A DNA stretch of 41,102 bases from Opitutales bacterium (GCA_028042835.1 JAOFOL010000018.1:1-41102), one strand, 5' to 3'. Shown: positions 17,507 through 26,624, numbered from the stretch's first letter. The notes: a model not told the origin generated them from the sequence alone. A program made the numbers and translations.

Positions 17507-18754
17507 ATGATTGGAATCATCCATCCTCGTTTGCGGACACTTTTGCTTGCCCGGGAATTAACCAATAAAAAGGGAATGGAATTGGAAATGAGAATTGGTG
17601 AACCGATTTCCCATTCAAAAATATGTTCTTTTTCCTCGATTTCAGAAGTCTCTGAATACACCCGCGTATGCGTTGAGGCTCTAAAGAATGATATCTCACC
17701 GAGGAAACTGCCTACCCATTTTTTTCTCGGCAGAAAGACAAAATCTCCTGAACCTCTAATTTTACCTGTTTGTCAGAAGAAGCTTAAGAAAGAGATCTTG
17801 AGTCTCCCTGCTAGCTCACTTTTGATTCAAAAAGGAGACTTTGAAATTTACTGTGGTAAAGCCTCTCAATTACCAGAGGTAATGAAGGAGATTTCGCGCC
17901 TCCGAGAGAAAACCTTTCGACAGGCAGGAGAAGGAACAGGCTTGCCTGCTGATAGTGACCGATTTGATGAATGGTATTATCAACTTTTCGCCTGGGATTC
18001 TAAAAATGGAAAGATTGCCGGTGGGTATAGCTTGGGTGTAGTTGATGAAATAATTAACCAAAGGGGCAAATCCGGAATGTATGCCGCATCGGAATTTTCC
18101 TTAAAGCGTGGATTTTATAAATCCATAGGAAATGCGATTGAAGTGGGAAGGTCTTTTATAACAGAAGAATATCAAAGAAAGTTTTCTTTACTAGGGCTCA
18201 TGTGGAAGGGAATAGGAGAGTTTATGAACCGGCATCCGAAACATTTTGTGCTTTATGGACCCGTAAGCATTTCGGCAGATTATACACAACTTTCCAGAAA
18301 CCTGATCTTTCGCTTTTTAAGAACTAACCGATGGTCATCTCAAATTGCCCGCCGTACAAAGGCTAAGAATCCCTTTAAACCAATTCAACTAAGTCCACCC
18401 TTGGCAAACTGGGTTAAGCAAGAGGGAAGAACTTTAGATGATCTTTCAGCTGTTATTTCAGGAGTTGAGCCAGATAAGAAAGGAATACCAGTTTTGGTTA
18501 AGCACTACCTCAAATTAAAGGGATCTTTTGTTGGATTTACTGTAGATTCTGACTTTGGAAATACTCTGGATGGTCTGATTGTGGTCGATATCCGGAATAT
18601 GGAAGACAATCAATTATACCATTATTTTGGAAAAGGGGGACGAGAACGCGTACAAAAGTCCCGCAATGAATTGAATGAGAAGCCTGTTGCGGAAACTCTT
18701 ACTCGGGACGGTCTAGGTGCCCAAGTTCCTTTTGTGGGGAAACATAATTCCTGA
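17507..18754 (+). CDS. OlsF-like acyltransferase, C-terminal fragment with N-acyltransferase domain
   Basis: Continuation, in the same frame, of the gene begun at 16871. The ATG at 17507 is internal: the 30 codons before it back to the TAG also code for family sequence (QILPVCFKGSNSLLFQM). The first part finishes the PlsC domain (IHPRLRTLLLARELTNKKG). The rest is an OlsB-type GNAT acyltransferase: LREKTFRQAGEGTG, DRFDEWYYQLFAWD, IAGGYSLG, EVGRSFITEEYQRKFSLLGL and LYGPVSISADY. This half is known in OlsF proteins to acylate the amino group of ornithine or a similar amino acid with a 3-hydroxy fatty acid. If re-initiation at 17507 occurs, an N-acyltransferase could still be made. The last 56 bases overlap the convergent SelW-like gene. 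Confidence 0.8.
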   Translation: MIGIIHPRLRTLLLARELTNKKGMELEMRIGEPISHSKICSFSSISEVSEYTRVCVEALKNDISPRKLPTHFFLGRKTKSPEPLILPVCQKKLKKEILSLPASSLLIQKGDFEIYCGKASQLPEVMKEISRLREKTFRQAGEGTGLPADSDRFDEWYYQLFAWDSKNGKIAGGYSLGVVDEIINQRGKSGMYAASEFSLKRGFYKSIGNAIEVGRSFITEEYQRKFSLLGLMWKGIGEFMNRHPKHFVLYGPVSISADYTQLSRNLIFRFLRTNRWSSQIARRTKAKNPFKPIQLSPPLANWVKQEGRTLDDLSAVISGVEPDKKGIPVLVKHYLKLKGSFVGFTVDSDFGNTLDGLIVVDIRNMEDNQLYHYFGKGGRERVQKSRNELNEKPVAETLTRDGLGAQVPFVGKHNS

Positions 18755-18983
18755 CCCTCTGCTTCAAATCCTTGATATCAGGGAAGCCTCCATCCCGCTT
18801 TCGGCACCAAATTAAATCCTGATTACAAGTAATTTTGAATGTTCCACTCACTTTCTTATTTGGTTTTAGAGTAACCTCATCAATTTCCTGCTCAAAGGTG
18901 GACAGTAGTTCCTGAGCCATCCACCCCGATCGGAGTAGCCAGCGGCAACCTGGGCAGTATTCTATGGTTATTTGGTATTCCAT
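18699..18983 (-). CDS. SelT/SelW/SelH-like redox protein (Cys form)
   Basis: A 94-residue protein of the Rdx (selenoprotein W-like, thioredoxin-fold) family. The redox motif is CPGC at residues 10-13 (YCPGCRW); in selenoprotein relatives the second Cys is selenocysteine. Further family features are FEQEIDEVTL, SGTFKITCN, the DLIWCRKRDGGFPDIKDLKQRVR block and HLDR near the end. No signal peptide, so it is cytoplasmic. The 3' end overlaps the end of the acyltransferase gene on the other strand by 56 bases. The role of bacterial members is unknown beyond presumed thiol redox chemistry. Confidence 0.87.
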   Translation of the reverse strand: MEYQITIEYCPGCRWLLRSGWMAQELLSTFEQEIDEVTLKPNKKVSGTFKITCNQDLIWCRKRDGGFPDIKDLKQRVRNYVSPQKELGHLDRPE

Positions 18984-19023
18984 AGGGGCAAAGATTTCTG
19001 TTCAACTATGAGCATTCGCGAAC

Positions 19024-19902
19024 TTATAAAAAGTTTTCGGGGGACACCCCATAGACTGACTTAAAAGTCCTAGAAAAATGAAAAGGGTTTTCAAAACCAA
19101 GCTCATAAGATATGTCCTTAACCAGTTTTCTTGATGAAAGCAAAAGGGAGGCGGCATGTCCCATTTTTAGTCGTATGAGGAATCGGTAGGGGGATTCGTT
19201 ATGAAACCGCCGGAAGACGCGTGAAAGATAAGCAGGGTCTATATTGAGATCAGATGCCAGTCCCTCAATCGATTTGATCCGGAAGTAATTACGACGCAAG
19301 TATAGATGAATGCGATTGTAAGTATCCCATGCTCGTACCTGTTTTTCCTGAAAGGAGTTTGACGATTCAGAGAATTTAAGGGTCAAGGTGTAGGCAAGAA
19401 GATTGCAGATTGAAATTCCATGGATTGACCCCGAGTTTGCATTGCTGAGGATAAGTTCAAATAATTCAACTATCTCACCGAGATTTCTAATATTTTGAAA
19501 ATTTAAAATTCGATCATCATTTGGAGTTTTCTTTTCAAATTTTAGCGATTGAGCAAGAACCATGAAATATTTAACCATAGGCTTACTTTTGGATGTTGAT
19601 ATCTTGTGGTATGTCCCAACCCCATAACGGAAATAGGAACCGGGTTGTAAATCGTGATTAGATTTTCCCAATACCAATTTACCTTCCCCTGAGGTTATAA
19701 ATTCAAATGTGGTAAACTCCATCATCTTATTGTTTTTTCCTAGTTGGGGGTAGGAATCTCTCTCGACGATAAAGTCAGGAAGGCATTTCTCAAATCCTAC
19801 ACTGACTACTGAGACATCCTTTGGTTGCTCAAGTGGAAATCCTAAAAAAACCTGTCTTTCGTCTCTTACTTGATCTGAGAAATGATCCAATTTTTTTTGC
19901 AT
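19024..19902 (-). CDS. AraC family transcriptional regulator
   Basis: A 292-residue regulator. The N-terminal part (about residues 50-110) is a cupin-like sensing domain (FITSGEGKLVLG, LQPGSYFRYG). The C-terminal 100 residues hold the double helix-turn-helix of AraC/XylS proteins: IEGLASDLNIDPAYLSRVFRR for the first and VKDISYELGFENPFHFSRTFK for the second, closing with YGVSPENF. It is divergent from the large PSCyt1/PSD1 gene, 251 bases away, and is therefore the natural candidate to control that gene pair in response to a sugar or breakdown product. The ligand is unknown. Confidence 0.93.
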   Translation of the reverse strand: MQKKLDHFSDQVRDERQVFLGFPLEQPKDVSVVSVGFEKCLPDFIVERDSYPQLGKNNKMMEFTTFEFITSGEGKLVLGKSNHDLQPGSYFRYGVGTYHKISTSKSKPMVKYFMVLAQSLKFEKKTPNDDRILNFQNIRNLGEIVELFELILSNANSGSIHGISICNLLAYTLTLKFSESSNSFQEKQVRAWDTYNRIHLYLRRNYFRIKSIEGLASDLNIDPAYLSRVFRRFHNESPYRFLIRLKMGHAASLLLSSRKLVKDISYELGFENPFHFSRTFKSVYGVSPENFL

Positions 19903-20153
19903 ACAAGTAATGTCAATAATAGATATTCTAGTGTCAAGGATATGTATTCTTAATTTTAATTTTTAATTATATTATTATTGGTTCTGAAATCTAAACTTAA
20001 TCGTCTTCCTGCCTTCAATTTGTGAGAATCATTTTTTTAAATACAAATCAATTATTGTCATGCATACATCTGTACAAAAAATTATGAAATCGACCCACTA
20101 CCGATTGACAGAATTTTTGTTTTTTTAAAAGATATTGTTTTTTATACTCTCGA
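19903..20153. promoter_or_regulatory. divergent control region, AraC gene / PSCyt gene
   Basis: 251 bases of very AT-rich DNA between two divergent genes, so promoters for both must lie here. ATGTCAATAAT at 19910-19920 and ATTATTGTCAT at 20051-20061 form a 10-of-11 inverted repeat near the two ends, a possible pair of regulator half-sites. The base composition makes chance matches easy. I cannot assign -10/-35 boxes with confidence. Confidence 0.35.
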
Positions 20154-23100
20154 ATGAACTTCAGAACTTTATTGCTTTTCTTTACCCCCTTTTATTTGGC
20201 TAATGGTTCCATAGGCTCAGAATTCTTTGAATCCAAAATCAGACCTGTTTTGGCAGAGAAATGTTATGAGTGCCACAGTGCCCGAAGCGGTAAAATGAAA
20301 GGAGATCTTCGTTTGGATCACATCGATCTAATTCTTAAAGGTGGAGATTCCGGTCCAGCCCTAGTTGTTGGGAAACCTCATGAATCTCTACTGATCGAAG
20401 CCGTGCATTATCATGACCCTGATTTTCACATGCCACCGAAAGGTAAACTTTCTAAGAAAACAATCAGTGATCTCGAACATTGGATTTCAAGCGGAGCTGT
20501 TTGGACTGATGAACCCGTACCAAATTCTTCTTCTAAATCTGAAAGATCTTCTTTTAATATTGAGAAGCGAAAAAATTCTCATTGGTGCTGGCAACCCATT
20601 ATCCCTCCGAGTATTCCGGTTGCTCAATCCGCGAAAAAGCTACACCCAATTGATCAATTGATTCGTGCAAAACTTGCTTTTGCAGGTCTGTACCCTTCCA
20701 AACCTGCAGATAAAAGAATCTGGCTCAGGCGGGTTACTTTTGACCTGACGGGCCTTCCGCCGAGTTTAGCTGATATCGAAAATTTCATAGCGGATAAATC
20801 TGATAATTCCTTTCAGACCGTAGTAGACCGATTACTCGCATCGCCCCATTATGGAGAAAAGTGGGCAAGGCATTGGATGGATTTAGTGCGCTACGCCGAG
20901 ACATGCGGACATGAATTTGATTACCCGTTGGAAAACCCTCACGAATATCGTGATTACTTGATTCGTGCGTTCAATCAAGATTTACCCTATGATCAATTGC
21001 TTACAGAGCATGTTGCAGGTGATTTGATTTCTTCGCCGCGCATCCACCGGGAACAAAAATTCAACGAATCTATTATTGGCACTGGTTTCTGGTATTTTCA
21101 TGAGGCAGTACATGCCCCAACAGATTCAAAAGTTGATAATGCTGACCGAATGGAGAATCAACTGGATGTTTTTGGTAAAACATTCCTCGGATTAACGATT
21201 GGGTGCGCCAGATGTCACGATCATAAATTTGATGCCATATCAGAAAAGGATTACTACTCACTGGCAGCTTTTATGCAGGGTAGTAACAGGCAGGAATACC
21301 CTCTTGATCTGGAAGGGGAAAGAGAGAATATTGCCAATGAAATTGAAGCTTTATGCAGGTCGTCGTTTTCTTCCATGCCCTCCAAGCAGGAGGATTTTCA
21401 TTTAACGCACCTTCCCAGTAAATATTGGAAAGGTGCTCTGAATCTGACAGATTCTAGCTATGAAGCCTCGATTACAGACGATAATCTTACCGGTGTAGTA
21501 TTTGTAGATTTTGAAAACGGTTTTGGTGGATGGAAAGCTAATGGGAAAGCTTTCTCAAAACCCAGTTTGAAAGGCTCGAATGAAACTAAATCGGTAACTG
21601 GGTATACGGGTTCAGGTTGGGCTTCCTCATTTAATAAAGATTCAAAAAAATCAATTGGATCTCTACTATCTCCAAAAGTTAAGGTTGAATATCGCTTTCT
21701 TAATTTTTTCGTGGGAGGTGGTCAGTTCAATGATGTGGGGGTGGAGTTATGGGCTGACGGCAAGAGAGTCTTGGTATCTCGTGGAGAAAATAGTGATAAG
21801 TTACTTCCAGTGAGTTGGGACTTGGTGGACTACCATTCAAGGGAAGTCGAAATTAGGATAGTTGACAATGCAACGGGCAGATGGGGGCATGTGCATGCAG
21901 ATCAGTTTGAATTTTCTAAATCCCCGGTAATTTCAAAGCCTGTTAAACCAGTGCCGCCGATTTCCCAAGTTGAAAAGTATGCTCAGGCAAACAGTTTAAA
22001 TGCCAAAACTCTTTGGGCATGGTGTATGCACTTTAATCAGTTAACTAACCTCAAATCTTTATCACAAAGAATAAAAAGTGTAAAAAACTCACACGATGGA
22101 CTGGTCAACGCGGAACAGAATTTCATTCAAAACAGTCAATCTTTTGCAAATTTTACTTCTTCGGAAATTCCAAAAGACTGGAAAATAACCGGTGAAGCTT
22201 TTAAACCACGCGGGCACCGATTAATTTCGTTCGACGGATCAAATCTTTTTCCTAATCGGAATGTACTTTCCTCAAATATTTTAGGAAATAGACGGGTAGG
22301 TAATCTCCGGTCCCCGCATTTTAAAATTGAGCATGATCAAATTTTGATTAAAGCCAAAGCAAAGAATGCTTTTATGCGAGTAGTTATTGATAATTACCAT
22401 ATGGGTAAACACTCAGGTTTACTTTTTGGCGGCACTGTTATCAAGGAGGCAAATTCCGACGGTGATTTCAAATGGTTTAGTCTATCGCCCAAAAAATACA
22501 AAGGCCATTGGGCCTATCTTGAATTTGTGGATCGGGGTACAGATGCTTACCTGGAAATTGATCAAGTTAGGTTTGCCAACTCCGGAATTGGAAGAAGGCC
22601 CGATTCTAAGTTTTCTCTTCTGCTGGGGGATGATATATCTGAGCGAGGTAATCTCCCTCAATTCCTTGATAGTTTCCTAGAAAAATCATTCGATAAAATT
22701 AATGCGGGCAAGCTTTCAGGAAGAGAATATGAATTTCTTAATTACCTGCATAGCGAGGGTCTTATTCCATTCGAAAATCACCAAACTTTAGCTGAAATAG
22801 CAATACAAGCTGAAGTCATTGATTCTAAAACACCCCGCGAGCGGTATGTATTAGCGATGGGAGAGGGGAGTGATTTCCAAGGGAATGTTTATGTCCGTGG
22901 AAGCCCGCATAAACTTGGAGACCCTGTCCATGGTAGAAATCTCACCGCCCTTGGTGGCCAGACAGGTTCGCGTCTGGATTTGGCGAATCAATTAACCTCC
23001 GAGGATAACCCCCTCGTGTCCCGAGTAATGGCAAACCGTATATGGTTGCAGTTCTTTGGCCGTGGAATTGTTCCGACTCCAGATGATTTTGGTCCAATGG

Positions 23101-23840
23101 GACAGGAGCCCAGCCATCCTGAACTGCTTGATTGGTTAGCCAATGATTTTCGAGGAAATAATTGGTCTGTTAAAAATCTGATTCGAAAAATTGTTCTTTC
23201 TCAAACCTATCGGCAATCAAGCACTTTAAATCCCTCCAATGACAAAAATAAAGTTAGCTTGGTGGACCCTGAGAATATTCTGCTGCACAAAATGCCAGTT
23301 AGGAGGCTACATGCCGAATTCATCAGAGATTCAATCCTGTTGTTCTCTGGTCGAATCGATAAAAAGCTTTTTGGCCCTTCGGTTCCTATTTACAAGACCG
23401 CCTTTATGACGGGAAGGGGGGGGAAGAAAAATGGGCCTCTAGACGGAGCCGGTAGAAGGAGTATTTATGGTTCTGTTTACCGAAATTTCCTTTCTCCTTT
23501 TATGTTGGCCTTCGATCAACCGGCTCCTTTCGGAACCAAAGGGAAAAGGTCAGTTTCTAATGTTCCGGCCCAGTCTTTGGCTCTAATGAATGATCCATTT
23601 ATAATTGGTCAATGCAAGTTGATCGGTAAAAATATTTTTCAGGCAAAGATGCCAAAATCCGAGTCGGTTGGAAGTCTTTTTGAGATGATAACGGGTAAAC
23701 CTCCAAGACAGAAAGTCGAAGAAAAACTTCTCGCATTTTTAGAAACTCAAACGAAAGAACATGGGAGTTTGACTGAAGATGTCTGGGCCGATTTAGCCCA
23801 TGTCCTAATTAATTCAAAAGGATTCCTTTTTCTCAACTAA
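20154..23840 (+). CDS. large PSCyt1-PSCyt2-PSD1 protein with two binding-type inserts
   Basis: A 1228-residue exported protein with an N-terminal signal peptide (about residues 1-20). PSCyt1: KCYECHSARSG with CxxCH at 37-41. PSCyt2 (DUF1549): LTGLPPSLADIENFI, then CARCHDHKFDA near 351. PSD1 (DUF1553): MANRIWLQFFGRGIVPTPDDFG near 959, SHPELLDWL, and SVSNVPAQSLALMNDPF. Between them lie two beta-sandwich-like stretches: about 448-588 (DFENGFGGWKANGKAF, IVDNATGRWGHVHADQFEF), like the ligand-binding modules seen in GH32-type proteins, and about 666-813 (DWKITGEAF, LEFVDRGTDAYLEIDQVRFA). These could bind carbohydrate. The two haem-type motifs suggest a c-type cytochrome, but haem binding in this family is unproven. 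It is followed after 11 bases by its DUF1501 partner. Confidence 0.92.
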   Translation: MNFRTLLLFFTPFYLANGSIGSEFFESKIRPVLAEKCYECHSARSGKMKGDLRLDHIDLILKGGDSGPALVVGKPHESLLIEAVHYHDPDFHMPPKGKLSKKTISDLEHWISSGAVWTDEPVPNSSSKSERSSFNIEKRKNSHWCWQPIIPPSIPVAQSAKKLHPIDQLIRAKLAFAGLYPSKPADKRIWLRRVTFDLTGLPPSLADIENFIADKSDNSFQTVVDRLLASPHYGEKWARHWMDLVRYAETCGHEFDYPLENPHEYRDYLIRAFNQDLPYDQLLTEHVAGDLISSPRIHREQKFNESIIGTGFWYFHEAVHAPTDSKVDNADRMENQLDVFGKTFLGLTIGCARCHDHKFDAISEKDYYSLAAFMQGSNRQEYPLDLEGERENIANEIEALCRSSFSSMPSKQEDFHLTHLPSKYWKGALNLTDSSYEASITDDNLTGVVFVDFENGFGGWKANGKAFSKPSLKGSNETKSVTGYTGSGWASSFNKDSKKSIGSLLSPKVKVEYRFLNFFVGGGQFNDVGVELWADGKRVLVSRGENSDKLLPVSWDLVDYHSREVEIRIVDNATGRWGHVHADQFEFSKSPVISKPVKPVPPISQVEKYAQANSLNAKTLWAWCMHFNQLTNLKSLSQRIKSVKNSHDGLVNAEQNFIQNSQSFANFTSSEIPKDWKITGEAFKPRGHRLISFDGSNLFPNRNVLSSNILGNRRVGNLRSPHFKIEHDQILIKAKAKNAFMRVVIDNYHMGKHSGLLFGGTVIKEANSDGDFKWFSLSPKKYKGHWAYLEFVDRGTDAYLEIDQVRFANSGIGRRPDSKFSLLLGDDISERGNLPQFLDSFLEKSFDKINAGKLSGREYEFLNYLHSEGLIPFENHQTLAEIAIQAEVIDSKTPRERYVLAMGEGSDFQGNVYVRGSPHKLGDPVHGRNLTALGGQTGSRLDLANQLTSEDNPLVSRVMANRIWLQFFGRGIVPTPDDFGPMGQEPSHPELLDWLANDFRGNNWSVKNLIRKIVLSQTYRQSSTLNPSNDKNKVSLVDPENILLHKMPVRRLHAEFIRDSILLFSGRIDKKLFGPSVPIYKTAFMTGRGGKKNGPLDGAGRRSIYGSVYRNFLSPFMLAFDQPAPFGTKGKRSVSNVPAQSLALMNDPFIIGQCKLIGKNIFQAKMPKSESVGSLFEMITGKPPRQKVEEKLLAFLETQTKEHGSLTEDVWADLAHVLINSKGFLFLN

Positions 23841-23851
23841 ACTTCGAAGCT

Positions 23852-25267
23852 ATGCATTGTAATCAATTTAATACTCCATTGTCCCGTAGGTCCATGCTTC
23901 AATCCTGTGCCATGGGTTTTGGTGGACTCGCTTTTTCTGCCTTATCCAATGATTCACTAGCTTCCCCTTTGGCACCAAAGAAACCACATTTTACACCACG
24001 AGCGAAAAATGTGATTTTTCTCTATATGGATGGTGGACCGTCCCATGTGGATACTTTTGATTACAAGCCAGCCTTGGAAAAATATAACGGGAAGGACCCT
24101 CGCGAAGTAATTGGAAAATTAGCACCCACTCAATTTGATAATATAGGTAAAATTCTTAAGAGCCCATGGGAATTTAAACAAAGAGGGCAGAGTGGACACT
24201 GGGTATCCGACCTTTTCCCTCACATCGCACAGGATGATGTGATTGATGAGATCTCAATGGTTAAATCAATGACATCTAATTTTTCTGAACATACTTCAGC
24301 TAATTATTTTTTGCATACCGGAAGCGGATTCCAGGGCCGTCCCAGTATGGGTGCATGGTTTGGTTATGGACTGGGAACAGAGAATAAAAACTTACCCGGT
24401 TTTGTGGTATTGAATGGCGGACTTATTCCACCGGGTGGATTGGATTGTTTTGGTTCCGGTTTTTTACCGGCCAGTTATCAGGGATCAGTTTTTCTTCCTC
24501 AAAATGAACCGGTTGCTAATATCAAACCAAAGGAGAAATCGTCTGAATTACAGAGGAATAAATTATCACTGCTCTCGGATTTAGATTCTTCCTCCCTGGA
24601 GGAAATGGATTTTGACCCCCAAGTTGAGGCGGCAATTCAAAATTATGAAACTGCCTATCAAATGCAGACTTCTGTGCCTGAATTGATGGACTTAACAGGT
24701 GAATCTGAAGCACTCAAAAAATCTTACGGCATGGATTCAGATTTTAAAAATACCCGAACATTTGGTATGCAATGTTTACTAGCCCGCAGGTTGGTGGAGA
24801 GAGGGGTTCGATTTATTGAACTGACCTGCCCGGGCGGAAATGGAGACCGCTGGGACCAGCACGGTGGATTGGTTGATGGACATGGAAAAAACTGTATGTC
24901 AGTTGACCAACCGATTGCGGGCCTGATTAGGGATTTACGTAAGTTAGGTATGTTGGATGACACTCTGGTTGTATGGACGGGGGAGTTTGGTCGTACCCCA
25001 TTTGCCCAAGGATCAAATGGGAGAGATCATAACCCCTTTGGATTCACAACCTGGTTTGCAGGCGGTGGTATTAAACCGGGAGTAACCGTTGGAGCCACCG
25101 ATGAATTTGGCTACAAGGCAGTAGAAAACCGTTATGAAATTCATGATCTGCATGCAACTATGCTTTATTTACTTGGTGTAGAACATACGGAAAGTACATT
25201 TCGTTTTGGTGGTAGGGACATGCGCCTGACTGAAGTCTTCGGTCATTTAATAAAAGAAATCTTATGA
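23852..25267 (+). CDS. DUF1501 protein with Tat signal (second copy)
   Basis: A 471-residue DUF1501 protein, a distant paralogue of the one at 1893. The N-terminus has a Tat-type SRRSML motif (Arg12-Arg13) and a hydrophobic stretch ending near LASP. Conserved blocks are PSHVDTFDYKP, SEHTSANYFLHTGSG, GEFGRTPFAQGSNGRDHNPFGF near residue 380-400 and FGHLIKEIL at the end. It forms a probable two-gene unit with the large PSCyt protein upstream, possibly under the divergent AraC regulator. As with the first copy, the activity is unknown and an exported, polymer-related role is inferred. Confidence 0.92.
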   Translation: MHCNQFNTPLSRRSMLQSCAMGFGGLAFSALSNDSLASPLAPKKPHFTPRAKNVIFLYMDGGPSHVDTFDYKPALEKYNGKDPREVIGKLAPTQFDNIGKILKSPWEFKQRGQSGHWVSDLFPHIAQDDVIDEISMVKSMTSNFSEHTSANYFLHTGSGFQGRPSMGAWFGYGLGTENKNLPGFVVLNGGLIPPGGLDCFGSGFLPASYQGSVFLPQNEPVANIKPKEKSSELQRNKLSLLSDLDSSSLEEMDFDPQVEAAIQNYETAYQMQTSVPELMDLTGESEALKKSYGMDSDFKNTRTFGMQCLLARRLVERGVRFIELTCPGGNGDRWDQHGGLVDGHGKNCMSVDQPIAGLIRDLRKLGMLDDTLVVWTGEFGRTPFAQGSNGRDHNPFGFTTWFAGGGIKPGVTVGATDEFGYKAVENRYEIHDLHATMLYLLGVEHTESTFRFGGRDMRLTEVFGHLIKEIL

Positions 25268-25542
25268 CCCACAAAAAGCCTGAAAAATAATACTGGTTAA
25301 GAAATATTTTCTTTTAATGTTTAAAATAAACTTTCAATAAAATTAGGCGTTCTTCCTTTCTCCCCCGTAGTCAAAGATTGCCAAACTTAAAAATGCAGGC
25401 GATCATTACAGATCGGTCAGGTTAAACTTTCAAATTCAAGAAGTTTTTTGTTTATTTCATTTAGATAAAAAAGACTTGCACAAGATGGTTTGTGGGAGTC
25501 CTATAAAGAAGTTCGTTTTAATCTCTTGATTTGCCTCGCCTC
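25268..25542. other. AT-rich intergenic region before the VWA gene
   Basis: 275 bases with no credible gene. AAGAAA/TTTCTT can form a weak AT-only stem soon after the DUF1501 stop, without a convincing terminator. TATAAA at 25502-25507 is a possible -10 element, but the nearest TTGCAC lies about 20 bases before it, too far for a good -35, so no promoter is called. Confidence 0.4.
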
Positions 25543-26616
25543 ATGACTAAGCATTTAGATTCAGGTCCTAAAGTTATAGATCATCCTCCCTTGGAAAGTT
25601 CTTTTTCGAAGTTTTTAAGAGAATACAGATTGTTTAACAGTCTTTTAATATCTTTGTTTAGTGTCGTGCTCGTTTTTGTACTGCTTTGGAATATGGTTGT
25701 ATGGGTAGACGCTGGAGGTAAGCAAGGATCTGATTTTTCTGATGCTGGGAAGTCTAATGCGGGTCCGCAAAAACAAGAGCATAAGGTTCGCCTCATGCAG
25801 AGACAGAAGAAAGCAAGACCTACTAAAACCCACACTTTTAGAGCAATTTCTGTTTCAGATATCTCCATTCCTATGGTTGATATAGAAGCAAATGATATTA
25901 ATCCAGCCATGGCCCTTAGTACGATGGGAGATGTGGGAGATGTTCGAGTAGATGTGGATATGTCAGTATTGAGCAAAGCCTTTGCTTCGAATTTTATGGG
26001 GGTTAAATCCAAAGCAAATAAAATCCTCTTTATTATAGATTACTCTGCATCGATGAACGGTAGAGATAAGGTGATGCGTTTTGAATTGAGCAAAGCGATA
26101 GACAAGTTACCCAGTGTGGGTTCGGTGGCCGTTCTCTTTTTTTCCGGGCCTACCTGGGTTGCGGGTGAAGATGCTAAAGCATTACATAAAAAATGGTCAG
26201 GTTCTAATGGTGGTGGTTGGAAACCGATTGAGGGGCACACCCCTCGTCGACCTACTTGGCTCCCTGTTACCCCTTCGAATAGAAAAAAGCTTAAAGCGGC
26301 AGTTGCATCGACCCCACTCACTTTAGGCACCGTATGGGATAATTCTTTCGAATGGGCGTTTTACATGAACCCCAAACCGGATGTTATTTATTTCATGACT
26401 GATGGAAATTCGAATAAGAATTTCCAAGGCATAGACATTATTAAACAGAAAAAAGGTAAGACAAAAATTTACACGATTGGATACGGTGCTCCCGCTGGTG
26501 CTAAATTACCACTTGAGGAAATTGCAGCCATGACAGGAGGAAAAAGTAAATTTGTGGAAATGGATGTTATAAGGTTGATGGAAAAAGAAATTGATGCAAA
26601 AGCTCAAATTAACTGA
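25543..26616 (+). CDS. membrane-anchored VWA domain protein
   Basis: A 357-residue protein from the ATG at 25543; a TTG four codons earlier (25531) is also possible and neither has a clear ribosome binding site. One transmembrane segment lies at about residues 27-53 (SLLISLFSVVLVFVLLW). A basic, low-complexity linker follows (residues about 75-95), then a von Willebrand factor A domain from about 157. The metal-ion-dependent adhesion site is intact at its first element, DYSAS near 166 (DxSxS), and MTDGNSN carries the later Asp. The C-terminal domain should lie on the periplasmic side if the short N-terminus stays inside. VWA proteins mediate metal-dependent protein contacts. The gene ends eight bases before the ThuA gene, so the two may be co-transcribed. 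The partner is unknown. Confidence 0.85.
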   Translation: MTKHLDSGPKVIDHPPLESSFSKFLREYRLFNSLLISLFSVVLVFVLLWNMVVWVDAGGKQGSDFSDAGKSNAGPQKQEHKVRLMQRQKKARPTKTHTFRAISVSDISIPMVDIEANDINPAMALSTMGDVGDVRVDVDMSVLSKAFASNFMGVKSKANKILFIIDYSASMNGRDKVMRFELSKAIDKLPSVGSVAVLFFSGPTWVAGEDAKALHKKWSGSNGGGWKPIEGHTPRRPTWLPVTPSNRKKLKAAVASTPLTLGTVWDNSFEWAFYMNPKPDVIYFMTDGNSNKNFQGIDIIKQKKGKTKIYTIGYGAPAGAKLPLEEIAAMTGGKSKFVEMDVIRLMEKEIDAKAQIN

Positions 26617-26624
26617 AATTCATT

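Noticed and set aside
18945-18956. Selenoprotein W with selenocysteine
   Set aside because: The redox motif is CPGC with ordinary Cys codons and no in-frame TGA, so it is the Cys form.
23416-23423. Run of eight G as a second frameshift
   Set aside because: The frame reads GRGGKKNG straight through it and the PSD1 domain continues normally.
25581-26012. 143-codon open frame on the minus strand
   Set aside because: It lies wholly inside the VWA gene on the other strand, with no domain, no signal and composition that fits a mirror of the real frame.
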